A program made the position numbers and the translations under genes. Positions 25,838-33,836 of a stretch of 64,000 nucleotides of DNA are shown piece after piece. The stretch is from Nocardia acididurans (GTDB lineage: Bacteria > Actinomycetota > Actinomycetes > Mycobacteriales > Mycobacteriaceae). Numbering within the stretch: position 1 is the first letter of the stretch; every line of letters begins with the position of its first letter. The notes beneath the pieces were generated by a model. The model ran no database searches. It saw only the letters and a list, made by a program, of their open reading frames with translations, and was not told where the DNA came from. Location of the stretch: contig NZ_JAERRJ010000006.1 in NCBI RefSeq assembly GCF_016741815.1, forward strand, positions 62,001 to 126,000, read 5' to 3'.

Positions 25838-27046
25838 ATGATCGAGTCGGTGGAGGCTGCGGGGGCGGGGGCGCCGTCGCCGATCGTGTCGTTGTTCTGG
25901 ATTGTGGCGGTGGCGGTGGGGGCGCCGATTGTGGCTCGGGTGGTGCGGGGGTATGTGCCGAGTGTGGTGATCCTGCTGGTTGTCGGGATGTTGCTGGGGC
26001 CCAATGTGGCGGGGTGGGCGACGTCCGCGGGCGGGGTGGATCTGATCAGTGAGCTCGGGTTGGGGATGTTGTTTCTGCTGGCGGGGTACGAGCTGGATCC
26101 GGCGCTGCTGCGGGGGAAGTCGGGGCGGGTGGCCTGGGGGACGTGGGGGATATCGCTGGTGCTGGCGATCGGGTTCATCGCGCTGGCGGCGCGGGGCGCG
26201 TCGTTCACGGCGCAGGTGGCTGTCGCCATCGCGTTGACCTCGACGGCGCTGGGGACGCTGTTGCCGATTCTGAAACAGGACGGGTTGCTCGGTAAGCCTT
26301 TGGGGCGTGCTGTTCTCGCGCACGGGGCGGTGGGGGAGCTGGGGCCCGTGGTGGCCATGTCGGTGCTGCTGACGAGCCGCAGTCCGATCGCGGCGCTGGT
26401 GGTGCTGGCCTTGTTCATGGTCGCGGCGCTCGTGGTGGCGCTGGTGCCGCGGCGGCTGCTGGAACGCGTGCCCGCGGTGGGGCACACCATCACCGCGCTC
26501 GAGGGCGGGACGAATCAGCTGCCGGTGCGGGTGGTGTTCCTGCTGCTGCTGGTGCTGATGGCTGTGGCCGAGGTGTTCGACCTCGATGTGGTGCTGGGCG
26601 CATTCGCGGCGGGTCTGATCCTGCGCGGCCTCGTCGCCGAGGTGTACCCGGAGATCGAACACTCGCTGGAGACAATCGGTTACGGGCTGCTGATCCCGGT
26701 GTTCTTCGTGGTGTCCGGCATGGGGATCGACCCGCACGCGGTCACCGAGAACCCGGGCCGCTGGGTGCTGTTCGTCGTCGCCATCGCCCTCGCGCGCGGG
26801 CTGCCGGTGTGGATCAGTGAACGCTTCGTCCCGCACGGCGCGAACCTGGACGACCGAGCCGAACGCGCACAGCTGGCGCTGTACGCCGCGACCGGCCTGC
26901 CCATCATCGTGGCCGTCACGCAGGCGGCCACCGGGGCCGGACTCATGGATCAGCAGCTGGCCTCGATCCTCGTCGCGGCCGGTGCGACCACCGTGCTGCT
27001 GTTTCCGTTGGCCGCCAAGGGGATCGGCATGGCGGCGAGCCGCTGA
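25838..27046 (+). CDS. Cation:proton antiporter (CPA2 family)
   Basis: A membrane protein of 402 residues with about 12 helices. Typical motifs are VGMLLGPNVAGW, GLGMLFLLAGYELDP near residue 80, and LTSTALGTLLPIL with a polar unwound helix. The domain matches Na+/H+ exchangers such as KefB/NapA-type proteins without the soluble TrkA-N domain. It probably exchanges Na+ or K+ for protons. Local codon use is slightly less GC-polarised in its first third (many GGG and TTG codons). Confidence 0.92.
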   Translation: MIESVEAAGAGAPSPIVSLFWIVAVAVGAPIVARVVRGYVPSVVILLVVGMLLGPNVAGWATSAGGVDLISELGLGMLFLLAGYELDPALLRGKSGRVAWGTWGISLVLAIGFIALAARGASFTAQVAVAIALTSTALGTLLPILKQDGLLGKPLGRAVLAHGAVGELGPVVAMSVLLTSRSPIAALVVLALFMVAALVVALVPRRLLERVPAVGHTITALEGGTNQLPVRVVFLLLLVLMAVAEVFDLDVVLGAFAAGLILRGLVAEVYPEIEHSLETIGYGLLIPVFFVVSGMGIDPHAVTENPGRWVLFVVAIALARGLPVWISERFVPHGANLDDRAERAQLALYAATGLPIIVAVTQAATGAGLMDQQLASILVAAGATTVLLFPLAAKGIGMAASR

Positions 27047-27097
27047 TGTGCTCGAGCGGCGACCCGCTGAAGTGCTCGAGCGGCGAGCCGTTGAACG
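27039..27097 (+). repeat. 24-bp tandem repeat at the antiporter stop codon
   Basis: Units 27039-27062 and 27063-27086 differ at two bases and share GTGCTCGAGCGGCGA; a third partial unit follows. The antiporter TGA lies inside the first unit. The repeat abuts the end of the DUF389 gene. Confidence 0.65.
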
Positions 27098-28060
27098 CTA
27101 CCGATGCCGCCCATCGGCGAGCCACTGCCTCAGACGCCGGGCGGGCCCCAGCTCCCGGCTACTGCCCGGTCGCAGCGCCAGCACCAGCAGCCCGGCCACC
27201 ACGATGCCCAGCAGGTTCACGCCGAGTTGCAGCAGGGAACTGCCTGCCACAGACCACCTTCCGGCCACCCCCGCCGCCACCGCCAGCCCGGCCGCCGGCA
27301 CCGTCGTCACCGAGATGAACACGCCCACCAGCGCCGCCGACCGCGCCGTGATCTGCGCCAGCATGCCCGCGGCTCCCGCCAGCACCGCGACCAGGAACGA
27401 GAACGGCCCGACCTCGTAGATGAAGTCGAAGTGGCGTGCGTTCTGCACATCGGTGACATCGATCCAGCCCAGCCACACCCACAGCACGGTCGCCGCCGCG
27501 GTGATCAGCATGGCGATCGGAAATCCCACGGCCAGTGCGAAGACGCCGCGCCGGATCAGCCGGGGCGTGCGCCGCACCAGGCCCACCGAAATCGCCGCCA
27601 GCGGACCGTATTCCGGGCCCACCACCATCGCGCCCACGATCGTGATCGGTGACCCGGTGGCCACGCCGATCACCGACAGCAGCAGTGCGATGGTGAGCAG
27701 GGTCAGGAACACCGGGGTGAAATGCGCGTCCCGCCATGCGCGCTGCAGCGCCTCCTGCCACACCACCGGCTCGCCCGCACCGTGCGAAACGGCCCGCCCG
27801 GCGCGTACCGCGGCGGCCGAGAGCCGATAGTCGACCGGCCCGAAAGTGATTGCCCCCGAACGGGGAACGCCCAACGCGGTCAGTTCGTCCAGCACCTGGT
27901 TGGCGGCGGCGCGCGCGATATCCGCCTGCACCAGATCACCTTCCGGGCGCAGCGCCGTGCCCGCGCTCACGCTCACATGCGCGGTCCCCGGATCCCGCGC
28001 CAGCAGCGCAAGGACTTTCGGTGTGACCTCGGCGGGGCAGATGACCTGCAGGCGCAGCAC
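27098..28060 (-). CDS. DUF389 family membrane protein
   Basis: A protein of 320 residues. The N-terminal ~105 residues form a soluble domain. Then comes the DUF389 core of about six helices, with SPITIVGAMVVGPEYGPLAAIS as the diagnostic stretch. The function of the family is unknown; it is common in actinobacteria. Its GTG overlaps the TAG stop of the upstream AI-2E gene (TAGTG), implying translational coupling. Confidence 0.9.
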   Translation of the reverse strand: MLRLQVICPAEVTPKVLALLARDPGTAHVSVSAGTALRPEGDLVQADIARAAANQVLDELTALGVPRSGAITFGPVDYRLSAAAVRAGRAVSHGAGEPVVWQEALQRAWRDAHFTPVFLTLLTIALLLSVIGVATGSPITIVGAMVVGPEYGPLAAISVGLVRRTPRLIRRGVFALAVGFPIAMLITAAATVLWVWLGWIDVTDVQNARHFDFIYEVGPFSFLVAVLAGAAGMLAQITARSAALVGVFISVTTVPAAGLAVAAGVAGRWSVAGSSLLQLGVNLLGIVVAGLLVLALRPGSSRELGPARRLRQWLADGRHR

Positions 28061-29151
28061 TAGCTCTGCGCCTCCTGTGCGGACCGGTCCCCGATCAGCA
28101 CGTTCACCCAGCGCGTGGCCGGATCGATATCGAGCAGCATGGCCTTGAGCAGCAGGGTCAGCGGGACGGCCAGGATCGCGCCGAGCGCGCCCAGAATCCA
28201 GGTCCAGAACACCAGGGACAGGAAGGTGATCGTGACATTCAAACCGACCGCGTCACCGACGAATTTGGGCTGGATGATCGACTGGATCACGAAGTTCAGC
28301 ACGCTGTAGACCACGATCACCCACAGCATCGCGCGTGGGCCTTCGCTCAGCAGTGCCAGCAGCGCGGGCGGCACCAAGCCGATGACGAAGCCGACATTGG
28401 GAATGTAGTTGGTGATGAACGACAGCAGCGCCCACAGCACCGGCAGCTGAATTCCCATGAGCCACAGCGCGCCACCGTCGAGCACCGCCACGATGAACCC
28501 GAAAACCGTGGAGACGACCAGATATTTGCGTGTGCCCTCGGCGAAGGTGGTGAGCGCGTACCCGATATCGGGCCGTACCGAGGAGATGATCTCGAGCTTG
28601 CGGCCGATGGTCATGCCGTCCACGGCCATGAACAGCACCAGCGCCAGAATGAACAGCAGGTTGGAGAACACGCCGAGGGTGCCGCTCAACAGGGTCTCGA
28701 GCAGGCTCACCAGCTTGCCCATGTCGATATTGCTCAGCATCTCCTGGATCGGCTTGCCGCCCACCCCGAACTGCTTCAGCAGATCCCGCACGCCCGCGAG
28801 CAGATCCTGCAGCTTGTCGGCGTAGCCCGGCAGGATGGTCGCCAACTGAGCGATCGACACCGCGAGCATGCCGACGATCCCGAAGATGATCACCACGACG
28901 GCGATCACCGCGCCCACCATGCCCAGCCACGGCGGCAGGCCGCGGCGCTGCGCCCAGCTCTGGATCGGCTGCACCGCGACGGTCAACATGAGCGCCAGGA
29001 AGATCGGGCCGAGCATGCCCGCCGACAGTTTCATTCCGGCAATGGCGACCACGCCCGCGGCGGCGGCCAGCAGCACGATCAGCCCGCGCGGAATCGTCCA
29101 GGGCGCCGGTTCGGTGACGGGCGCGGTGGGGCGCGGCCGGGAGGATCGCAT
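28060..29151 (-). CDS. AI-2E family transporter
   Basis: A membrane protein of 363 residues with about eight helices. The central amphipathic segment (LPGYADKLQDLLAGVRDLL) and the conserved motif LWALLSFITNYIPNVGFVIGLVPPALLAL identify the AI-2 exporter superfamily (PerM/TqsA/YdbR). Members export signals or exchange ions; the substrate here is unknown. AGAGGAGA precedes the ATG. It is coupled to the downstream DUF389 gene and divergent from the HerA-like ATPase. Confidence 0.93.
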   Translation of the reverse strand: MRSSRPRPTAPVTEPAPWTIPRGLIVLLAAAAGVVAIAGMKLSAGMLGPIFLALMLTVAVQPIQSWAQRRGLPPWLGMVGAVIAVVVIIFGIVGMLAVSIAQLATILPGYADKLQDLLAGVRDLLKQFGVGGKPIQEMLSNIDMGKLVSLLETLLSGTLGVFSNLLFILALVLFMAVDGMTIGRKLEIISSVRPDIGYALTTFAEGTRKYLVVSTVFGFIVAVLDGGALWLMGIQLPVLWALLSFITNYIPNVGFVIGLVPPALLALLSEGPRAMLWVIVVYSVLNFVIQSIIQPKFVGDAVGLNVTITFLSLVFWTWILGALGAILAVPLTLLLKAMLLDIDPATRWVNVLIGDRSAQEAQS

Positions 29152-29326
29152 CCGCTGTCTCCTCTGCTCGAAGGCGTGCTGCGCAAACGCTAGCCGAGCC
29201 GATCACCCGGTCGGGGCACCGAAACACCACAGATTGCCTGCTGGTTGCCGTAATGGCGAGAAAGTTCGTTCAAAGCAGGCAGTGCCAATTTTCTGGACGG
29301 TTGCCTGTCAATGGCAGTATCGGAAC

Positions 29327-30706
29327 ATGCTCGCTGACTCCACCGCTCCGTCCGCCCGCTCCGACGACGGCCGCTCGTTCGTCATCGCCGATGCCGCGGG
29401 CTCCGCGTACGTCGCCGGATCCCTCGTCGTGGTCGTCGCCGGTGCACGCCGGCAGCTGGCCCTGATCGAGGAGCGCTCGGAGACCACGCCGGTACGCCTG
29501 CGCGGGCGGTTGATCGGCGAGCTCACCGAGGAGGGCATCGACACCCGCGCCAGCCACGCCTTCGACCGCGCCCTGGTCGAGGCCGCCGATGTGGACACCG
29601 TGCAGACCCTGCACGACACCACCGGGGCCATGCTGGAGGTGGGCGTGAACCTCACCGCACCGGGCGGCCCGGCGCGACTGCTGCCCAAGCGGTTCAACCG
29701 GCACACCTTCTGGTGCGGGCAGAGCGGATCGGGCAAGACCTATGCCCTGGGCGTGGTGCTGGAGCAGCTCATCGCGCACACCGCGCTGCCCGTGGTCATC
29801 TTCGACCCCAACTCCGATTTCGTGCGGCTCGGCGAAGTGCGTCCGGAGGCCACCGGGCCGACCGCGGAAGCCTTGCGGGAGCGCGATATCCGGGTGCTGC
29901 GACCCAATGCCGACGGCGACGCCAAGCTGCGCGCCCGCTACCTGAACATGCCAATGGCATCGAAAGCCGCTGTCCTGCAGATCGATCCGATCGCCGATCG
30001 GGAGGAGTTCAACGAACTCATCCACCTGCGCAGTGTGCTGGAGGCCGGGGAGATCTCGGATATCCTTCCGCACCTGCGTAATTCGAAGGTTCCCGCCCAG
30101 CGCCGGCTGGCCATGCGGGTGGAGAACCTGCGTTTGAACGACTGGGAGGTGTGGGCGGGCCGGGACCGCGCGGTCACCGACCACGTCGCCGAACGCCCCG
30201 ACGTCACCGTGCTGGATCTGGGCGGATTCTCCACGCCCGAACAGCAATTGGTGGTCGCCCTGTCCCTGCTCGACGATCTGTGGGAGCGCCGCGAGGAGCG
30301 ACGGCCGGTGCTGCTCGTCATCGACGAGGCGCACAACCTGGCTTCCCCGCGTCTGGATTCCCCCATCGCGGTCGCGGTCCGCGAACGCCTCATCCAAATC
30401 GCCGCCGAGGGCCGCAAATTCGGCCTCTGGCTGCTGCTGTCGACCCAGCGCCCCTCGAAGGTGCACCCCGGCATCATCTCCCAGTGCGACAACCTCGCCC
30501 TCATGAAGATGACCTCCCCCTCCGACCTCGCCGAACTCGGCACCTATTTCGGCTACGCCCCCACCGCCCTGCTGGACCGTTCCCCCTGGTTCCGCCAGGG
30601 CGAGGCCCTCTTCGCCGGTGGTTTCGTCCCCGCCCCCGCCCTGGTGAAGGTCCGTCGCCGCCTCACCCGCGAGGGCGGCAGCGACGTGGATGTCCCCCTG
30701 CGCTGA
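29327..30706 (+). CDS. HerA-like/DUF87 ATPase
   Basis: An ATPase of 459 residues. A small N-terminal barrel (HAS-barrel-like, residues ~15-110) precedes the motor domain. Walker A is GQSGSGKT (131-138), Walker B is LLVIDEAHN (Asp333-Glu334), and LLLSTQRPSKVHPGIISQCD gives the sensor/arginine region, as in HerA/FtsK-type hexameric translocases. HerA normally works with the nuclease NurA in DNA end processing, but no nuclease gene is adjacent. A role in DNA translocation is inferred from family. Confidence 0.88.
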   Translation: MLADSTAPSARSDDGRSFVIADAAGSAYVAGSLVVVVAGARRQLALIEERSETTPVRLRGRLIGELTEEGIDTRASHAFDRALVEAADVDTVQTLHDTTGAMLEVGVNLTAPGGPARLLPKRFNRHTFWCGQSGSGKTYALGVVLEQLIAHTALPVVIFDPNSDFVRLGEVRPEATGPTAEALRERDIRVLRPNADGDAKLRARYLNMPMASKAAVLQIDPIADREEFNELIHLRSVLEAGEISDILPHLRNSKVPAQRRLAMRVENLRLNDWEVWAGRDRAVTDHVAERPDVTVLDLGGFSTPEQQLVVALSLLDDLWERREERRPVLLVIDEAHNLASPRLDSPIAVAVRERLIQIAAEGRKFGLWLLLSTQRPSKVHPGIISQCDNLALMKMTSPSDLAELGTYFGYAPTALLDRSPWFRQGEALFAGGFVPAPALVKVRRRLTREGGSDVDVPLR

Positions 30707-30714
30707 CCATTGCT

Positions 30715-30739
30715 GGACTCTCCCGCCACGGGAGGGTCC
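30715..30739. terminator. Hairpin after the HerA-like gene
   Basis: GGAC-N-CTCCCG pairs with CGGGAG-N-GTCC around a 3-nt loop, 9 bp after the stop. There is no T-run, so termination strength is uncertain. Confidence 0.5.
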
Positions 30740-30779
30740 ACCCTGGACTCCTGAACAGATGTTCCCCGATCCGCCGAGC

Positions 30780-30796
30780 ATTACCCGCCGGGTAAT
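30780..30796. promoter_or_regulatory. 17-bp perfect palindrome upstream of the DUF1330 gene
   Basis: ATTACCCG, one central C and CGGGTAAT form an operator-like palindrome 64 bp before the DUF1330 start. A second half-like CTACCCGG follows at about 30815. It suits a TetR- or MarR-type dimer. Confidence 0.5.
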
Positions 30797-30859
30797 CGAC
30801 TTCGCTACCCGGATCGGGAAATATCAAGAGCAACAAAGCAACCCAGCCAGGAGCCCGCA

Positions 30860-31192
30860 ATGCCCGGTTACGCGATAGCGCACCTCACCAACATCGACTT
30901 CAACGCCGACATCGTCGAATACCTGGAGCGCATCGACGCCACCTTCACCCCCTTCGGCGGCAAATTCCTGGTCCACGGCCCCGGCCAGACCGTCAAGGAG
31001 GGCCCCGCCGACAGCAATTTCGTCGTCGTCGAATTCCCCACCCGCGAAGCCGCCCAGGCCTGGTACGACTCTCCGGCCTACCAGGCCATCCTCCCCCTCC
31101 GCACCAACAACTCCACCGGCACCGCCGTCATCGCCGAGGACTGCGGCGACGACCACATAGCCACCGACATCCTCGAGGAACTCCAGGGCTGA
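30860..31192 (+). CDS. DUF1330 family protein
   Basis: A small dimeric alpha-beta barrel-type protein of 110 residues. The signature is the central GGKFLVHGP segment followed by FVVVEFPTREAAQAWYDSPAYQAI, which matches DUF1330 exactly. The fold resembles small heme or substrate-degrading monooxygenases, but no reaction is established. CCAGGAG precedes the ATG. An upstream palindrome suggests regulated expression. Confidence 0.92.
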   Translation: MPGYAIAHLTNIDFNADIVEYLERIDATFTPFGGKFLVHGPGQTVKEGPADSNFVVVEFPTREAAQAWYDSPAYQAILPLRTNNSTGTAVIAEDCGDDHIATDILEELQG

Positions 31193-31202
31193 TCACGCCA
31201 CG

Positions 31203-31232
31203 CGAGGCCGGCCACCCCTGCCGCCGGCCTCG
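31203..31232. terminator. Hairpin after the DUF1330 gene
   Basis: CGAGGCCGG and CCGGCCTCG form 9-bp arms around a 12-nt loop, 10 bp after the DUF1330 stop. Confidence 0.5.
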
Positions 31233-31273
31233 CCGCCAGGGTTGACGAGGCTCATCGACCCCGTCCCCTCCCC

Positions 31274-31303
31274 GGGCTTGGGGGCCGCCGCGCCCCCAAG
31301 CCC
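31274..31303. terminator. Bidirectional terminator, 12-bp perfect arms
   Basis: GGGCTTGGGGGC (31274-31285) and GCCCCCAAGCCC (31292-31303) enclose a 6-nt loop between the converging DUF1330 and XRE genes. Confidence 0.7.
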
Positions 31304-31325
31304 TTCCGGCTGTGCGCCATCGGTA

Positions 31326-31562
31326 TCACGGCGTCCCACCGGGGTGTTCCACGGTCAGCAGATCGGCGGGCTGGCATTGCAGGACATCGCACAGGGCGGT
31401 CAGCGTCGAGAATCGGATCGCCCGCGCCCGGCCGTTCTTGAGTATCGACAGGTTCGCCAGCGTGATCCCGACGCGGTCGGCGACCTCGGTCAATGTCATA
31501 TTCCGTTGCGCGAGCAGCCGATCCAGATGGACCGTGATCCGATGGTCCTCCTCGGGCGGCAT
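31326..31562 (-). CDS. XRE/Cro-type helix-turn-helix regulator
   Basis: A minimal regulator of 78 residues made almost only of a YozG-type helix-turn-helix: LDRLLAQRNMTLTEVADRVG, then ITLANLSILKNGRARAIRFST, then LTALCDVLQCQPADLL. Such proteins are typically encoded next to a DUF2975 membrane protein, as here; the genes overlap (TGATG). It probably regulates its own operon through the CGAT-rich repeat upstream of the pair. Confidence 0.92.
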   Translation of the reverse strand: MPPEEDHRITVHLDRLLAQRNMTLTEVADRVGITLANLSILKNGRARAIRFSTLTALCDVLQCQPADLLTVEHPGGTP

Positions 31563-32158
31563 CAGATGACCGTCGCCAGATCGTCGCGCATTCGAGTGCC
31601 GCGGGCCAGGATCTCGGCGACCACGAAGCACCCGAGCCCGGCCAGTGGCCACCCGACCGCCACCTCGAATCCGCCTGCCGTGCGGGACGAGTCCACGGTG
31701 CGATCGAGCACGAGTTCCGCGCCGCCCTCCACCAATGCGCCGATCATGCCCGCGAGCAGGACCGCGCCGATGACCCGCAGGCCACCGGCGATGCGCGGGG
31801 TGAACGGGTCGGTGCGCCGGGCCCGGTGCAGCACGACGGCCAGCGCGGCGAGGGCGGCGAGCAGCACGCTCGCGGTGGGGAACCAGGTGAGAACGTGCAG
31901 GACGCGCTGCCACGCCGTGGGTGAGCCGATATCGACGCCGATCTGCCCGGTGCTGCTCGCTGAAGTGCCGGCCGGCAGCGAAGCGCCCGGATACGCGGCC
32001 GGATCGATCGGTAGATCCGCGGGCACGGTGGCCTCGGCGAAGGCCCGCACCAACCCGGTGACCACCCCGATCAGCACGGCGGCCAAGGCGAGCCAGACGA
32101 CGATCTGGAGTTGTCGGAGATAGTCGCCGGTGGTGTCCCACTTGGTGAATCGGCGCAT
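31562..32158 (-). CDS. DUF2975 family membrane protein
   Basis: A protein of 198 residues with four predicted membrane helices: after residue 17, around 85-110, around 125-150, and near residue 170. The pattern RRTDPFTPRIAGGLRVIGAVLL is typical of DUF2975. It is partnered with the downstream XRE-type regulator, suggesting a membrane sensor or partner that modulates the regulator. ATG at 32158 has GGAGG six bases upstream; GTG at 32164 lies on top of that site and is unlikely. Confidence 0.88.
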   Translation of the reverse strand: MRRFTKWDTTGDYLRQLQIVVWLALAAVLIGVVTGLVRAFAEATVPADLPIDPAAYPGASLPAGTSASSTGQIGVDIGSPTAWQRVLHVLTWFPTASVLLAALAALAVVLHRARRTDPFTPRIAGGLRVIGAVLLAGMIGALVEGGAELVLDRTVDSSRTAGGFEVAVGWPLAGLGCFVVAEILARGTRMRDDLATVI

Positions 32159-32173
32159 GGCCACCCTCCCTGT

Positions 32174-32205
32174 TTATCGAAAAACGATGTATCGATAATC
32201 GATAA
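32174..32205. promoter_or_regulatory. CGAT-repeat operator of the DUF2975-XRE operon
   Basis: TTATCGA at 32174 and TCGATAA at 32199 frame a 32-bp AT-rich block with further CGAT and ATCGAT copies inside, starting 16 bp before the operon. It combines direct and inverted symmetry around a likely promoter. Confidence 0.6.
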
Positions 32206-32241
32206 GCAGGGCTCGGGTGTCAATACTCCCACGCAAAGAAG

Positions 32242-32271
32242 AGCCCGCCCGACCGTGCGGTCGGGCGGGCT
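32242..32271. terminator. Terminator of the thiolase gene
   Basis: AGCCCGCCCGACCG and CGGTCGGGCGGGCT form 14-bp perfect arms around TG. Read on the minus strand it is followed by CTTCTTTG, fitting the end of the thiolase transcript. Confidence 0.85.
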
Positions 32272-32288
32272 TCATGGTTTGCCGGGCG

Positions 32289-33506
32289 TCAGCTCAGGCG
32301 CTCGATGACCATGGCCATGCCCTGGCCGCCGCCGACACACATGGTCTCCAGACCGAACTGCTTGTCGTGGGTCTGCAGGTTGTTGATGAGGGTGGCGGTG
32401 ATGCGGGCGCCGGTCATGCCGAACGGGTGGCCCAGGGCGATGGCGCCGCCGGACACGTTCAGCTTGTCCTCGTCCATGCCGAGGGCGCGGGCCGAACCCA
32501 GCACCTGCACGGCGAAGGCCTCGTTGATCTCGTACAGGTCGAGGTCGCCGATGGTCATGTTGGCGTTGCCGAGGGCCTTCTTGACGGCCTCGATCGGGCC
32601 GAGGCCCATGATCTCGGGGGAGAGGCCCGAGACGCCGGTGGACACGATGCGGGCCAGCGGGGTCAGGCCCAGCGCCTTGGCCTTGGTGTCGCTCATGACG
32701 ACCAGCGCGGCCGCACCGTCGTTGAGCGGGCAGGCGTTACCGGCGGTGATGGTGCCGTCGGGGCGGAAGACCGGCTTCAGCTGCGAGATCTTCTCGTAGG
32801 TGGTGCCGGCGCGCGGGCCGTCGTCGGTGGTGACGACGGTGCCGTCGGGCAGGGTCACCGGGGTGATCTCGCGCTCGAAGAAGCCGGACTTGATGGCCTC
32901 CTCCGCGCGGTTCTGCGAGCGCACGCCCCAGTGGTCCTGATCCTCACGCGAGATGCCGGTGTAGGTGGCGACGTTCTCGGCGGTCTGGCCCATGGCGATG
33001 TAGACGTCGGGCAGCAGGCCCGCCTCGCGCGGATCGGTCCAGGTGGCGTTGGTCTCGGCGGTGGCCTTGGTGCGGGCCTCGGCGTCGGCGAACAGCTCGT
33101 TGTGGGTGTCGGGCCAGCCGTCGGCGGTGCCCTTCGGGAAGCGCGAGACCGTCTCGACGCCGGCCGAGATGAACACGTCGCCCTCGCCGGCCTTGATGGC
33201 GTGGAAGGCCATCCGGGTGGTCTGCAGCGAGGAGGAGCAGTAGCGGTTGAGCGTGACGCCCGGCATGAAGTCGTAGCCGAGCTGCACGGCGACGGCGCGG
33301 GCCATGTTGAAGCCGGCCTCGCCGGCGGGCTGGCCGTTGCCGAGGATCAGGTCGTCGACCTCGCGCGGGTCGAGGGCGGGCACCTTGTCCAGGGCCGCGC
33401 GGACCATCTGAGCCGTGAGGTCGTCCGGCCGCATGCTCACCAGCGAGCCCTTTCCGGCGCGGCCGATCGGCGAGCGGGCGTACGAAACGATGACGGCCTC
33501 AGCCAT
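32289..33506 (-). CDS. fadA3: Acetyl-CoA acetyltransferase / beta-ketoacyl-CoA thiolase
   Basis: A thiolase of 405 residues. The acyl-accepting Cys90 sits in NRYCSSSLQTT. The C-terminal catalytic motifs are NEAFAVQ, GGAIALGHPFGMTGAR and the second Cys in ETMCVGGGQGMA. It cleaves 3-ketoacyl-CoA or condenses acetyl-CoA in fatty acid or steroid side-chain beta-oxidation. Length and position next to cbs match M. tuberculosis Rv1074c (FadA3). A 26-bp operator-like repeat lies 79 bp upstream, and a strong terminator follows. Confidence 0.93.
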   Translation of the reverse strand: MAEAVIVSYARSPIGRAGKGSLVSMRPDDLTAQMVRAALDKVPALDPREVDDLILGNGQPAGEAGFNMARAVAVQLGYDFMPGVTLNRYCSSSLQTTRMAFHAIKAGEGDVFISAGVETVSRFPKGTADGWPDTHNELFADAEARTKATAETNATWTDPREAGLLPDVYIAMGQTAENVATYTGISREDQDHWGVRSQNRAEEAIKSGFFEREITPVTLPDGTVVTTDDGPRAGTTYEKISQLKPVFRPDGTITAGNACPLNDGAAALVVMSDTKAKALGLTPLARIVSTGVSGLSPEIMGLGPIEAVKKALGNANMTIGDLDLYEINEAFAVQVLGSARALGMDEDKLNVSGGAIALGHPFGMTGARITATLINNLQTHDKQFGLETMCVGGGQGMAMVIERLS

Positions 33507-33584
33507 GAGGACTCCTTACTTGCAGGGGTGAACCTCTTCGAATTTACGACGGCTGTGTTCGGGGACATACATCCGGTATGCGTG

Positions 33585-33610
33585 TATCCCACTAAATGAA
33601 CTGTGGGATA
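33585..33610. promoter_or_regulatory. Inverted repeat upstream of the thiolase
   Basis: TATCCCAC and GTGGGATA are perfect complements with a 10-bp AT-rich spacer, about 80 bp before the thiolase start on the minus strand. It could be a regulator site in its promoter. Confidence 0.45.
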
Positions 33611-33630
33611 TCCAACTCTCTGGATCTCTC

Positions 33631-33659
33631 GTGCCCCGCTGCCTGCGGCAGCGGGGCAC
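33631..33659. terminator. 13-bp perfect hairpin at the head of the 66-bp repeats
   Basis: GTGCCCCGCTGCC and GGCAGCGGGGCAC enclose TGC. The right arm lies in the first 66-bp repeat. It may end transcription from the secreted-protein gene on the minus strand. Confidence 0.5.
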
Positions 33660-33836
33660 AGGCCGAAGGGGAACGAAGGAGGCTACGCAGGGGATTCGAG
33701 GGCTAGTCGGGCGGCAGCGGGGCACAGGCCGAAGGGGAACGAAGGAGGCTACGCAGGGGATTCGAGGGCTAGTCGGGCGGCAGCGGGGCACAGACCGAGG
33801 GGGAAGGAAGGAGGCTGTGCAGGGGGTTCGAGGGGC
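33646..33836 (+). repeat. 66-bp tandem repeat, two identical copies and one diverged
   Basis: Copies start at 33646, 33712 and 33778. The first two are identical over 66 bp; the third differs at several positions and runs up to the stop of the secreted-protein gene. All six frames here are low-information, so I treat it as intergenic repeat DNA, not a gene. Identity of the first two suggests recent duplication. Confidence 0.8.

Noticed and set aside
33516..33791. A 91-codon minus-strand frame made of 22-residue repeats
   Set aside because: The repeats are simply the 66-bp DNA repeat read in one frame; the plus strand gives an equally regular and equally meaningless repeat.
33646..33836. CRISPR array
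   Set aside because: The units are direct tandem copies without unique spacers, and no cas gene is present.
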